The translations under genes and the position numbers were made by a program. Under the pieces are notes generated by a model. That model worked only from the letters and a program-made list of their open reading frames with translations. It searched no databases and had not been told where the DNA came from. A DNA stretch of 64,000 nucleotides, from positions 1,116,001 through 1,180,000 of the forward strand of contig NZ_CP065047.1 of NCBI RefSeq assembly GCF_015689175.1. The letters run 5' to 3'. The stretch comes from Mycobacterium kubicae. Its GTDB lineage: Bacteria; Actinomycetota; Actinomycetes; Mycobacteriales; Mycobacteriaceae. This document shows, piece after piece, positions 26,911 through 35,573 of this stretch. Positions within the stretch are counted from its first letter, which is position 1. Each line of letters opens with the position of its first letter.

Positions 26911-27199
26911 TCCTGCGCGAGTCCGTTATCGCGCACGGGCCGGGGAAGTCGCGAGCTGGCCCGGATCAGTTGGCGCGCAGATAGGTGTACACACCGGCGA
27001 AGTTAGCGTTGACATCCTCCGGTATGGGTACCGGACCACCCAAAGTCCGTGGATGGCTGTGGGCCTGGAGACGTCGATCGCCGATGCCGCGCGGTGGGCA
27101 TCGGTGGACCGGGTCGTGACGCCTCGTCCCGATTGGGTTGACCCGACCCGCGAACGCTACCGCCGCTTCCTCGAGCTCAGCGGATCCCGGTTGGCTTAG
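26911..27199 (+). pseudogene. Probable 3' remnant of a FGGY carbohydrate kinase (xylB-like)
   Basis: A 48-codon stretch from 27053 to the TAG at 27197-27199 reads like the end of a FGGY kinase: MAVGLETSIADAARWASV followed by a PRPDWVDPTRERYRRFLEL tail. In M. tuberculosis xylB (Rv0729) directly precedes the Rv0730 GNAT gene on the same strand, and the GNAT gene follows here after 48 nt. The upstream part (26911-27052) has no recognisable kinase sequence. No full gene or start is present. The identification rests on a short match plus synteny. Confidence 0.4.
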
Positions 27200-27247
27200 C
27201 GAACTTCGAGTGGCGCGGGGCGGCGGGTGTCGTTCTAGGCTTGTGCA

Positions 27248-27913
27248 ATGACAGACCACGACCAGACCGCCGCCCGCCGAGAGATCGCAGATGCGCTACT
27301 TGCCGCGCTGGAACGCCGGCATGAGGTCGCCGACGCCATCGTCGAAGCCAAGAACAAGGCCGCCGCGGTGGAGTCGATCGTGACGCTGTTGGGCACCTCG
27401 CGTTCGGCCGCCGAAGCGGTGATGAGTATGTCGTTCGAGCAGCTCACTCAGGACGCGCGGGCGAAGATCCTGGCCGAGCTCGACGACCTGAACAAGCAGC
27501 TGAGTTTCACCTCGACCGAGCGCCCGGCCAGCTTGGGCGAAAGCCTGGAACTGCGGTCCTTCTCCGCCGCACAGGACCGCGACATCTTCGCCGCGCGGAC
27601 CGCCGACATCGGCTTCGCCGGTGACGGTTCCGGCGGGCCGGCCGGCGAGGTGGACGACGAGATCACCGCTGCGCTGCGACGTCTCGACGACGAAGAGGCG
27701 GCCTGGTTCGTGGCCATCGATTCCGGCGAGAAGGTCGGGATGGTTTTCGGCGAACTGGTCCACGGCGAGGTTGAGGTCCGGATCTGGATCCATCCCGATC
27801 ACCGCAAGAAGGGCTACGGAACGGCGGCGCTGCGTAAGTCGCGCTCGGAGATGGCCTGGGCATTCCCCGCGGTACCGATGGTGGTGCGCGCGCCCGCGGC
27901 CAATCCCGCCTGA
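27248..27913 (+). CDS. GyrA-like coiled-coil plus (truncated) GNAT acetyltransferase protein (Rv0730-like)
   Basis: 221 aa. The C-terminal part (about 150-221) has the acetyl-CoA loop of GNAT enzymes (IHPDHRKKGYGTAAL, RKKGYG at 186-191) but stops right after VRAPAANP, where motif B normally begins. Residues about 12-85 resemble the coiled-coil tail of DNA gyrase subunit A (ADALLAALERRHEVADAIVE, LLGTSRSAAEAVMSMSFEQL, then KILAELDDLNKQL). The combination matches the position of M. tuberculosis Rv0730. Activity is uncertain: the fold may be incomplete, and the helical part may mediate dimerisation or binding to a protein. Confidence 0.75.
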   Translation: MTDHDQTAARREIADALLAALERRHEVADAIVEAKNKAAAVESIVTLLGTSRSAAEAVMSMSFEQLTQDARAKILAELDDLNKQLSFTSTERPASLGESLELRSFSAAQDRDIFAARTADIGFAGDGSGGPAGEVDDEITAALRRLDDEEAAWFVAIDSGEKVGMVFGELVHGEVEVRIWIHPDHRKKGYGTAALRKSRSEMAWAFPAVPMVVRAPAANPA

Positions 27914-27928
27914 CCCGGTCAGGCCGCT

Positions 27929-28828
27929 CTAGCCGAGGGTGGCCGTCACCGCGGTGATGTTGCGCAACTGCGCCATCTCGTCTTCGGGGAAGTCGAGTCC
28001 GTACTCGCCGAACAGCTCTCGGCGCGGCCGGGTGGTGACGTGCCATCCTTGGGCGCTCAGATAGTCGACGACGTTGTTGCGCTCGCCGTCGAAGAACAAC
28101 CCGGACAGGTCGATGTCGCAGCCCAGGTTGACCCAGCGCTGATTGAACTCCTGAGCCCGTTCACTCATCGTCGAGCCGGAGTCCGGGTGGTATTCGGTGG
28201 CCAATCTGCTGCCGGGCGCGCTGAGCGCGGTGATGTGGTCGAAGAGACGGTCCTGCGCCTCGGGCGGCAGATACATCAGCAACCCTTCGGCGCTCCAGGC
28301 GGTGGGCTTGGTCTCGTCGAAGCCGCCGGCCCGCAGCGCCGCGGGCCAGTCGTCGCGCAGATCGATGCTGACCGTGCGGCGTTCGGCCGCGGGCTTGGCG
28401 CTCAGCGCGGCCATTTCGTTGGTTTTGAACTCGATGACGTCGGGCTGATCGACTTCGTAGACCACACTGCCGTTGGGCCAGGGCAGCCGGTAGGCGCGGG
28501 CGTCGAGACCGGCGGCCAGAATCACCGCCTGCTGCACCCCGCTGCGGGCGGCGTCGAGGAAGAACTCGTCGAAAAAGCGGGTGCGCACCGCGATCGAATC
28601 GGTTTCCAGTGTCAGGTCGCGCTCGGCGCCATTGGGCGGTGCGATCTCGCCGTTGACCAGACGGGTGAAGAAGTCCAGACCGACCGAGCGGACCAACGGC
28701 GCCGCGAACGGATCGTTGATGATCGCGTTGGGCTCGGTGCTGGCCAGGGCGCGGGCCGCGGCGACCATCGTGGCCGTTGCACCCACGCTGGATGCCAGAT
28801 CCCAGGTGTCTTGGTCAGTACGTGCCAT
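27929..28828 (-). CDS. SAM-dependent methyltransferase, LCMT-like mycobacterial family (C)
   Basis: 299 aa. Family start [27 protein letters not shown] motif [31 protein letters not shown] and [20 protein letters not shown]. Converges with the GNAT gene (15 nt between stops) and follows paralog D by 9 nt, probably one transcript. Together with D it corresponds to the Rv0731c position next to secY. Substrate unknown. Confidence 0.9.
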   Translation of the reverse strand: MARTDQDTWDLASSVGATATMVAAARALASTEPNAIINDPFAAPLVRSVGLDFFTRLVNGEIAPPNGAERDLTLETDSIAVRTRFFDEFFLDAARSGVQQAVILAAGLDARAYRLPWPNGSVVYEVDQPDVIEFKTNEMAALSAKPAAERRTVSIDLRDDWPAALRAGGFDETKPTAWSAEGLLMYLPPEAQDRLFDHITALSAPGSRLATEYHPDSGSTMSERAQEFNQRWVNLGCDIDLSGLFFDGERNNVVDYLSAQGWHVTTRPRRELFGEYGLDFPEDEMAQLRNITAVTATLG

Positions 28829-28837
28829 GGGCGCTCC

Positions 28838-29800
28838 TCAAATTCGCTCGGGTTGGGCTTCCAATTCCGCTTTCAGGTAGATCACTTCGCCGAACGGCGC
28901 GTCGTCGTCGTCGACCGGCGGCAATCCGTGTTGCGCGAACAGGTCGGAGCTGCTCGCGCTGGTAGTCCGCCAGCCCCGGGCCGATAGATAGATGCCCGCA
29001 TCGGTGCGGTCGTCGAAGTACACCAGCGCGGCCATGTCGAGATCGAAACCGTGGCGGTTCCACCGCTCGTTCTGCAGCTGCATGCGGCGGCGGAGTTCTT
29101 CTTCGTTGAGCTCGTTGATGTCCAGCAGCCCTTCGGTGGCGAAGCGGCTACCGGGGACGCTCTGGGCGGTGATCTGGTCGAGCAGCCGGTCCTGCGCCTC
29201 GGCAGGCAGGTATCCGAGCAGCCCCTCGGCGATCCACGCCGTCGGCTGGGCGGGGTCGAAGCCGGCCCGGCGCAATGCCGCCGGCCAGTCCTCGCGTAAG
29301 TCGGCCGCGACCGGATGGCGGTCCGCCGTCGGCTCGGCGCCCAGTTCGGCCAGCGTGCGGGTCTTGAACTCGATCACCTGCGGCTGGTCCACTTCGAACA
29401 CCTTGGTGCCGGCCGGCCACGGCAGCCGGTAGGCGCGGGAATCCAGCCCGGCCGCCAAGATCACGGCTTGCCGGATGCCGGCGCCGGTGGCGTCGGCGAA
29501 GAAGTCGTCGAAGAATCGGGTGCGTACCGCCATCGCGTCGGCGAAGTGCCGAACCCCTTGTGCCGACTCCTCGTCGAGCTCGGCGTCGTTCAATTCACCG
29601 CTGGCCATGCGGGTGAAGTAGTCGACACCCACCGCGCGAACCAGGGGTTCGGCGAACCGGTCGGTGGCCACCGCACCCGCGCCGTGGGTGTCGCGGGCGG
29701 CGACGGCGCGCGCAGCGGCCACCATGGTCGCGGTCAGTCCGACACTGGACGCCAAATCCCAGGTGTCGCCCTCATACCGCGCGCTGCCCATCTGGGTCAT
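28838..29800 (-). CDS. SAM-dependent methyltransferase, LCMT-like mycobacterial family (D)
   Basis: 320 aa from ATG 29800 ([20 protein letters not shown]); a longer frame upstream has no family similarity. Motifs [37 protein letters not shown] and [21 protein letters not shown]. The GGGAGCAACGG upstream gives a weak Shine-Dalgarno. First gene of a two-gene unit reading away from secY. Its tail ([18 protein letters not shown]) is longer than in A and C. Confidence 0.9.
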   Translation of the reverse strand: MTQMGSARYEGDTWDLASSVGLTATMVAAARAVAARDTHGAGAVATDRFAEPLVRAVGVDYFTRMASGELNDAELDEESAQGVRHFADAMAVRTRFFDDFFADATGAGIRQAVILAAGLDSRAYRLPWPAGTKVFEVDQPQVIEFKTRTLAELGAEPTADRHPVAADLREDWPAALRRAGFDPAQPTAWIAEGLLGYLPAEAQDRLLDQITAQSVPGSRFATEGLLDINELNEEELRRRMQLQNERWNRHGFDLDMAALVYFDDRTDAGIYLSARGWRTTSASSSDLFAQHGLPPVDDDDAPFGEVIYLKAELEAQPERI

Positions 29801-30045
29801 CCGTTGCTCCCGGGGAGTGAGTCCGTTATTTAGCAAATGCAACGAGCTACCCAAACTGTACGCCCTCTGCGCCGGTGTGCCGGTCAGCCTCGGGCCGGTC
29901 GGCTCGGCCATCCGCGACGGCCGTGGCGGTTCCAGCCCGTATCAGCTGTTAGTCTCGTACACGGTTTGACGCGCGACGCCGTACGTCCTGGCCTGCGAGT
30001 GTTGGGCGCGTAATGCAGGATCACCCCGCTGCGCAGGAGGAAGTA

Positions 30046-31371
30046 GTGCTTTCGGCTTTCATCTCATCGCTGAGAACAGTCGATCTGAGACGGAAGATCC
30101 TCTTCACGCTGGGCATTGTCGTCCTCTACCGCGTGGGAGCCGCGCTACCGTCGCCCGGCGTCAACTTCCCCAATGTGCAGCAATGCATCAAGGAAGCCAG
30201 CGGCGGCGAGGCGGGACAGATCTATTCGCTGATCAACTTGTTCTCCGGCGGTGCGCTGCTCAAATTGACGGTGTTCGCGGTCGGGGTGATGCCCTACATC
30301 ACCGCGAGCATCATCGTGCAGTTGCTCACCGTGGTCATCCCGCGATTCGAGGAGCTGCGCAAGGAAGGCCAATCCGGCCAGGCCAAGATGACGCAGTACA
30401 CCCGCTACCTGGCGATCGCGCTGGCGGTCCTGCAGGCCACCAGCATCGTCGCGCTGGCGGCCAACGGCGGGCTGTTGCAGGGTTGCTCGCTGGAGATCAT
30501 CGCCGACCAAAGCATCTTCACGCTGGTGGTCATCGTGCTGGTGATGACCGGTGGTGCGGCCCTGGTGATGTGGATGGGCGAGCTGATCACCGAACGCGGC
30601 ATCGGCAACGGCATGTCGTTGCTGATCTTCGTCGGTATCGCCGCGCGCATACCGGCCGAAGGCAACGAGATCCTGCAAAGCCGCGGCGGCCTGATTCTGG
30701 CGGCGGTCTGCGTGGCGGCGCTGCTCATCATCGTCGGTGTGGTGTTCGTCGAGCAGGGCCAGCGGCGTATTCCCGTCCAGTACGCCAAGCGCATGGTGGG
30801 CCGGCGCATGTACGGCGGAACCTCGACTTATCTGCCGCTGAAGGTCAACCAGGCCGGTGTCATCCCGGTGATCTTCGCCTCCTCCCTGATCTACATTCCG
30901 CATTTGATCACCCAGTTGGTGCGCAGCGGCAGCGGCGGTGTGGGGCACAGCTGGTGGGACAAATTCGTCGGTAGTTACCTGTCCGACCCGAGCAGCCCGG
31001 TTTACATCAGCATCTATTTCGGGCTCATCATTTTCTTCACCTACTTCTACGTCTCGATCACTTTCAATCCCGATGAGCGTGCCGATGAGATGAAGAAGTT
31101 CGGCGGTTTCATTCCCGGAATTCGCCCGGGCCGGCCGACCGCCGATTATCTGCGCTTTGTGCTGAGCCGGATAACCCTGCCGGGCTCGATCTATCTAGGT
31201 GTCATCTCGGTCTTGCCGAACTTGTTCTTGCAGATCGGCAACGGCGGCGCCGTACAGAACCTGCCTTTCGGGGGTACAGCGGTTTTGATCATGATCGGCG
31301 TCGGGTTGGATACGGTCAAACAGATCGAAAGTCAGCTCATGCAGCGCAACTACGAAGGATTCCTCAAGTGA
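30046..31371 (+). CDS. secY: Preprotein translocase subunit SecY
   Basis: 441 aa from GTG 30046, preceded by CAGGAGGAA; this gives the standard N terminus [18 protein letters not shown] and the M. tuberculosis length. Ten membrane helices are apparent. Signature segments: [22 protein letters not shown], the cytosolic [16 protein letters not shown] loop (SecA and ribosome contact) and [23 protein letters not shown]. It is the channel for Sec export. It overlaps adk by 4 nt. The promoter must lie in the 245-nt gap before it; TAGTCT (29950-29955) is a weak -10 candidate. Confidence 0.97.
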   Translation: MLSAFISSLRTVDLRRKILFTLGIVVLYRVGAALPSPGVNFPNVQQCIKEASGGEAGQIYSLINLFSGGALLKLTVFAVGVMPYITASIIVQLLTVVIPRFEELRKEGQSGQAKMTQYTRYLAIALAVLQATSIVALAANGGLLQGCSLEIIADQSIFTLVVIVLVMTGGAALVMWMGELITERGIGNGMSLLIFVGIAARIPAEGNEILQSRGGLILAAVCVAALLIIVGVVFVEQGQRRIPVQYAKRMVGRRMYGGTSTYLPLKVNQAGVIPVIFASSLIYIPHLITQLVRSGSGGVGHSWWDKFVGSYLSDPSSPVYISIYFGLIIFFTYFYVSITFNPDERADEMKKFGGFIPGIRPGRPTADYLRFVLSRITLPGSIYLGVISVLPNLFLQIGNGGAVQNLPFGGTAVLIMIGVGLDTVKQIESQLMQRNYEGFLK

Positions 31372-31913
31372 GAGTGGTTTTGCTGGGACCGCCCGGGGCG
31401 GGCAAGGGAACGCAGGCGCAGAAGCTGGCCGAGAAACTCGGGATCCCGCAGATCTCCACTGGGGAACTATTTCGCCGCAATATCGAAGAAGGCACCAAAC
31501 TCGGTAAAGAGGCCAAGCGTTACTTGGACGCCGGTGATTTGGTGCCATCGGAGTTGACGAACGAATTGGTCGACGACCGGCTCGACGACCCCGACGCCGC
31601 CAAGGGTTTCATTCTGGACGGCTATCCGCGCTCGCTCGAGCAGGCCAAGGCGCTGCACGAAATGCTCGGGCGCCGCGGCACCGACATCGACGCGGTGGTG
31701 GAATTCCGGGTGTCGGAGGAGGAGTTGTTGCAGCGGCTCAAAGGCCGCGGACGAGCCGACGACACCGAAGAGATCATCCACAACCGGATGAAGGTCTACC
31801 GCGACGAAACCGCACCGCTGCTCGAGTACTACAAAGACGAGTTGAAGACCGTCGACGCCGTGGGCTCGATGGACGAGGTGTTCGCCCGCGCGTTACAAGC
31901 ACTGGGCAAGTAA
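31368..31913 (+). CDS. adk: Adenylate kinase
   Basis: 181 aa, the short mycobacterial form without the LID zinc insert. The P-loop is [10 protein letters not shown] (7-16), the AMP-binding part [11 protein letters not shown], then [14 protein letters not shown] and [16 protein letters not shown]. It interconverts ATP and AMP with ADP. GTG start overlapping the secY stop (GTGA); mapA follows 2 nt after its stop. The secY-adk-map order is conserved across bacteria. Confidence 0.97.
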   Translation: MRVVLLGPPGAGKGTQAQKLAEKLGIPQISTGELFRRNIEEGTKLGKEAKRYLDAGDLVPSELTNELVDDRLDDPDAAKGFILDGYPRSLEQAKALHEMLGRRGTDIDAVVEFRVSEEELLQRLKGRGRADDTEEIIHNRMKVYRDETAPLLEYYKDELKTVDAVGSMDEVFARALQALGK

Positions 31914-31915
31914 TA

Positions 31916-32722
31916 ATGCGCGCGTTGGCACGGCTGCGCGGTCGCAGAGTGGTGCCGCAGCGCACTCCCGACGAACTCGACGCCATGGCCGCAGCCGGTG
32001 CTGTGGTGGCCGATGCGTTGACGGCGGTACGCGCGGCGGCCGTGGCCGGGGCGTCCACCTTGAGCCTCGACGAGATCGCCGAGTCGGTGATCCGCGAAGC
32101 CGGCGCTGTCCCATCGTTTCTTGGCTATCACGGTTATCCGGCGACGATCTGCTCCTCGGTCAACGACCGGGTGGTGCACGGCATCCCGTCGGCCGCCGAG
32201 ATCCTGGCGCCTGGAGACCTGGTGTCCATCGACTGCGGTGCGGTGCTCGACGGCTGGCACGGTGACGCGGCGATCACCTTCGGGGTGGGCCCCCTCATCC
32301 CGGTCGACGAGGCGCTTTCGGCAGCGACCAGGGATTCTCTGGAAGCCGGTATCGCCGCGATGGTGGTCGGCAATCGGTTGACCGACGTCTCGCACGCCAT
32401 CGAAATGGGGACCCGCGCCGCCGAGGAGCGGTACGGACGCGCCTTCGGCATCGTCGAGGGCTACGGCGGCCACGGCATCGGCCGCGAGATGCACCTGGAC
32501 CCGTTCCTGCCCAACGAAGGCGCCCCGGGTCGCGGTCCGGTGCTGGCGGCGGGTTCCGTGCTGGCCATCGAGCCGATGCTGACCCTGGGCAGCGGCAAGA
32601 CGACCATTCTGGACGACAAGTGGACGGTGACCACCGTCGACGGGTCACGTGCGGCACACTGGGAACACACCGTGGCCGTGACGGACAGCGGGCCCCGCAT
32701 CCTCACCGTCGCCTCGGGCTGA
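31916..32722 (+). CDS. mapA: Methionine aminopeptidase, type I
   Basis: 268 aa. The metal ligands of pita-bread aminopeptidases are present: two Asp in [19 protein letters not shown], His in [10 protein letters not shown], and Glu in AIEPMLTLG and WEHTVAVTD. It removes the initiator Met from nascent proteins. ATG 31916, coupled to adk. It corresponds to M. tuberculosis MapA (Rv0734), which lacks the N-terminal SH3-binding extension of MapB; none is seen here. The TGA stop codon forms part of the sigL -35 box. Confidence 0.95.
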   Translation: MRALARLRGRRVVPQRTPDELDAMAAAGAVVADALTAVRAAAVAGASTLSLDEIAESVIREAGAVPSFLGYHGYPATICSSVNDRVVHGIPSAAEILAPGDLVSIDCGAVLDGWHGDAAITFGVGPLIPVDEALSAATRDSLEAGIAAMVVGNRLTDVSHAIEMGTRAAEERYGRAFGIVEGYGGHGIGREMHLDPFLPNEGAPGRGPVLAAGSVLAIEPMLTLGSGKTTILDDKWTVTTVDGSRAAHWEHTVAVTDSGPRILTVASG

Positions 32723-32747
32723 ACCAAACATCCATTCGCCTCGTGTT
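32720..32747 (+). promoter_or_regulatory. SigL-type promoter of sigL-rslA
   Basis: TGAACC (32720-32725), 16 nt, CGTGTT (32742-32747). This matches the autoregulated SigL promoter reported for M. tuberculosis (TGAACC with CGTGTT at 16-18 nt). The -35 starts on the mapA stop codon. GGAGG at 32754-32758 is the Shine-Dalgarno, so the transcript leader would be very short. Confidence 0.75.
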
Positions 32748-32765
32748 AGTTGCGGAGGTGATCGA

Positions 32766-33311
32766 GTGGCTCGTGTGGCCGGCACTTGGAGAGCGTCCGG
32801 GGCTGCTGAAGCCGCTCTGATGAAGGCGCTCTACGACGAGCACGCAGCAGTCCTGTGGCGCTACGCGCTGCGGCTGACCGGCGATGCCAGTCAGGCCGAG
32901 GACGTCGTGCAGGAGACGTTGTTGCGGGCCTGGCAGCATCCGGAAGTGATCGGCGACACGGAGCGATCGGCGCGGGCCTGGTTGTTCACCGTGGCCCGCA
33001 ACATGATCATCGACGACCGGCGCAGCGCGCGATACCGCAATGTCGTCGGTTCCACCGATGAGGCAGGGGCGCCGGAGCAGTCGACGCCCGACGAAGTGAA
33101 CAGTGCATTGGATCGGTTGCTGATCGCCGACGCGCTGGTCCAGCTATCCGCGGAACACCGGGCCGTGATCGAGCGGTCCTACTACCGCGGCTGGACCACC
33201 GCGCAGATTGCTACCGACCTGGGAATCGCAGAAGGAACTGTGAAGTCGCGCCTACACTATGCGGTGCGGGCTTTGCGGCTCACTCTGCAGGAACTCGGAG
33301 TAACCCGATGA
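32766..33311 (+). CDS. sigL: ECF RNA polymerase sigma factor SigL
   Basis: 181 aa, nearly identical in pattern to M. tuberculosis SigL (177 aa). Region 2 is at about 20-90 (LYDEHAAVLWRYALRLTG, QAEDVVQETLLRAW, ARAWLFTVARNMIIDDRR). Region 4 is at about 120-175 (LSAEHRAVIERSYYRGWTTA, DLGIAEGTVKSRLHYAVRAL). It directs transcription of envelope and polyketide-type genes in M. tuberculosis. GTG start after GGAGG. The anti-sigma gene rslA follows in the same unit. Confidence 0.95.
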   Translation: MARVAGTWRASGAAEAALMKALYDEHAAVLWRYALRLTGDASQAEDVVQETLLRAWQHPEVIGDTERSARAWLFTVARNMIIDDRRSARYRNVVGSTDEAGAPEQSTPDEVNSALDRLLIADALVQLSAEHRAVIERSYYRGWTTAQIATDLGIAEGTVKSRLHYAVRALRLTLQELGVTR

Positions 33312-33375
33312 CCAGCGCAGCCCATCCAGCTGGCCATCGGCTCCGAATACTTGAGGGTGACAGGAGATGAATGAC

Positions 33376-34140
33376 ATGAGGATGCCGCTAGGAGGCCTTG
33401 GCCCGCCCGGCGACTACCCCCTGCACAACGAGGTGCGCGACGTGGCAACCAGCGACCACCACTCCTACGGGATGTGGGACGCCGCCTATGTGCTGGGATC
33501 GTTGTCGGCCGCCGATCGGCGCGAGTTCGAGACGCACATGGCCGGATGCGCACAGTGCCGGGATGCCGTCGCCGAACTCAGTGGGGTGCCGGCTCTGCTA
33601 TCCCGACTGGACGCCGCAGACGTCGCGGCCATCGACGAGTCCAGCGATGCGGTCCGGGCGCCGGAGCCCTCGCCGCAGTTGCTGCCGTCGTTGCTGGAAA
33701 CGGTGCGCTGGCGGCGCCGCCGCACCCGCCTGACGACGTGGGTGGCCTCGGCCGCTGCTGCGGTGGTGCTGGGCATCGGTGTGCTGGTCGGGGTGTACGG
33801 CCACCAAGCCGCACCGCCACCGGCGACCGTGTCGGCCCAGCCGATGGCCCAAGTCGGAACCGACCATCTGACCTCGACGGTCGCGGTGAGTAGCCACCAG
33901 TGGGGGACCTTCATCAACTTGCAGTGCTTCTGCCTGGCGCCGCCGACCGCCCACCACGACACGCTGGCCATGGTGGTGGTGGGTCGTGACGGCAGCCAGA
34001 CGCGGCTGGCCACCTGGGTCGCCGAACCCGGCCACACCGCAACACCGGCAGGCAGCATCTCGACGCCGATGGACCAAATCGCTTCGGTGCAAGTGGTTTC
34101 CGCCGACAGCGGCCAGATACTGCTGGAACATTCGCTGTAA
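33376..34140 (+). CDS. rslA: Anti-sigma-L factor RslA
   Basis: 254 aa from ATG 33376, which lies 9 nt after AGGAG; the ATG at 33367 abuts the Shine-Dalgarno and is less likely. The N-terminal zinc-associated anti-sigma domain has HxxxCxxC at His54, Cys58 and Cys61, which binds SigL and releases it on oxidation. One membrane helix (about 118-141) follows a basic patch (RWRRRRTR), then an extracytoplasmic domain (GTFINLQCFCLAPP, DGSQTRLATWVAEPGHTATP) like that of M. tuberculosis RslA (Rv0736). Confidence 0.94.
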   Translation: MRMPLGGLGPPGDYPLHNEVRDVATSDHHSYGMWDAAYVLGSLSAADRREFETHMAGCAQCRDAVAELSGVPALLSRLDAADVAAIDESSDAVRAPEPSPQLLPSLLETVRWRRRRTRLTTWVASAAAAVVLGIGVLVGVYGHQAAPPPATVSAQPMAQVGTDHLTSTVAVSSHQWGTFINLQCFCLAPPTAHHDTLAMVVVGRDGSQTRLATWVAEPGHTATPAGSISTPMDQIASVQVVSADSGQILLEHSL

Positions 34141-34158
34141 TAGCTGGTAAGAAGGGGC

Positions 34159-34659
34159 GTGGCCGCCTCCGGAAATCGTGACCCCATCGCCGCGGCACGG
34201 GCGAACTGGGAGCGCGCCGGGTGGGGCGATGTCTCGCAGGGCATGGTTGCGGTGACCTCGGTGATGCGGGCGCACCAGATCCTGCTGGCCCGGGTCGAGG
34301 CGGCCTTGCGTCCCTACGATCTGAGCTTCTCCCGCTATGAGTTGTTGCGGCTGTTGGCTTTCAGCCGTACCGGCGCATTGCCGATCACCAAGGCCTCGGA
34401 CCGGCTGCAGGTGCATGTCACCAGCGTCACTCATGCGATCCGGCGGCTGGAGGCCGACGGGCTGGTGCAGCGGGTGCCGCACCCGACCGACGGTCGAACG
34501 ACGTTGGTGCAGATCACTGAGTTGGGCCGGTCCACGGTCGAGGACGCGACCGTCACGCTCAACGAGCAGGTGTTCGCCGACATCGGCATGGCCGACGGTG
34601 AAGCCCAGGCGCTGGTGACGTCGATCGAGACGCTGCGGCGCAACGCCGGCGACTTCTGA
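34159..34659 (+). CDS. MarR-family transcriptional regulator (Rv0737-like)
   Basis: 166 aa. The winged helix covers about 50-115: FSRYELLRLLAFSRTGALPI, then recognition helix LQVHVTSVTHAIRRLEADGL and the wing RVPHPTDGRTTLVQIT. GTG start after GAAGGGGC. In M. tuberculosis the same gene follows rslA. Its targets are unknown. It ends 10 nt from the convergent mmsB gene. Confidence 0.9.
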   Translation: MAASGNRDPIAAARANWERAGWGDVSQGMVAVTSVMRAHQILLARVEAALRPYDLSFSRYELLRLLAFSRTGALPITKASDRLQVHVTSVTHAIRRLEADGLVQRVPHPTDGRTTLVQITELGRSTVEDATVTLNEQVFADIGMADGEAQALVTSIETLRRNAGDF

Positions 34660-34669
34660 TCGCCTTCGG

Positions 34670-35563
34670 TCAACTGCTGCGGAGCATTTCGATGATCGCG
34701 CTGAAGTCCTTGCCGGCGTGGGAGGCGTCGGACGCAATGAACTCCGCGTAGATCTCCGCGGCGTGACTGCCCAGGGGGGCGGCGGCACCCGTGGACGTCA
34801 CCGCGTCCATGGCCAGGCCCAGGTCCTTGTTCATCAGCGCGGTGGCGAATCCCGGCTTGAAGTCGTTGTTGGCTGGGGAGGTCGGGACCGGCCCGGGAAC
34901 GGGGCAATTGGTGTGTACCGCCCAGCAATTGCCGGTGGCGCCGGTGATGACGTCGAACAGCGACTGCGCCGACAGGCCGAGCTTCTCGGCCAGCACGAAC
35001 GCCTCGCCGATGGCGATCTGCTGGACCGCGAGCACCATGTTGTTGCACACCTTGGCGGCTTGCCCGGCACCGGCCGCGCCGCAGTGAATGATCTTGCCGG
35101 CCATCGGTTCCAGCACGGGCCGGGCCCGGTGCAGCGCCCCTTCGTCGCCGCCGACCATGAAGGTCAGCGATCCCGCTGCCGCACCTTTGACTCCGCCGGA
35201 GACGGGGGCGTCGAGTTGTTGCATGCCGTGCGACTGCGCCAGGGCGTGCACCTCGCGGGCGTCGTTGACCGAGATCGTGGAGCTGTCGATGAACAGCGCA
35301 CCGGCGCGCGCGGCTGGCAGCACCTCGCTGTAGCAGCGCTTGACCACCTCACCGTTGGGCAGCATGGTGATGACCACGTCGGCGTCGGCCGCGGCTTGCG
35401 CGGCGCTGTCGAACACCGTCACCCCGTTGTCGGCGGCGGTGGCCGCGGCGGCGGGCACCGGATCGAAGCCGCGCACCAGGTGTTGTGCCGCAACGAGATT
35501 CGTCGACATCGGGCCGCCCATGTGGCCGAGTCCCAGAAACGCGATCGCGAGGTGTTCGGTCAT
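34670..35563 (-). CDS. mmsB: 3-hydroxyisobutyrate dehydrogenase
   Basis: 297 aa from ATG 35563 after AAAGG. N-terminal NAD-binding GLGHMGGPM and the family substrate-binding segment DAPVSGGVKGAAAGSLTFMVGG; the catalytic Lys follows in GAGQAAKVCNNMVLA. It oxidises 3-hydroxyisobutyrate to methylmalonate semialdehyde in valine breakdown, the substrate of MmsA encoded two genes upstream in the same operon. It is the last gene of mmsA-fadE9-mmsB (Rv0753c-Rv0751c order). Confidence 0.95.
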   Translation of the reverse strand: MTEHLAIAFLGLGHMGGPMSTNLVAAQHLVRGFDPVPAAAATAADNGVTVFDSAAQAAADADVVITMLPNGEVVKRCYSEVLPAARAGALFIDSSTISVNDAREVHALAQSHGMQQLDAPVSGGVKGAAAGSLTFMVGGDEGALHRARPVLEPMAGKIIHCGAAGAGQAAKVCNNMVLAVQQIAIGEAFVLAEKLGLSAQSLFDVITGATGNCWAVHTNCPVPGPVPTSPANNDFKPGFATALMNKDLGLAMDAVTSTGAAAPLGSHAAEIYAEFIASDASHAGKDFSAIIEMLRSS

Positions 35564-35573
35564 GCCAGCCTTT

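Noticed and set aside
26985..27052. Possible cyclase fragment (IGVHTGEV)
   Set aside because: Only eight residues resemble the class III cyclase motif, and nothing before or after fits; treated as chance.
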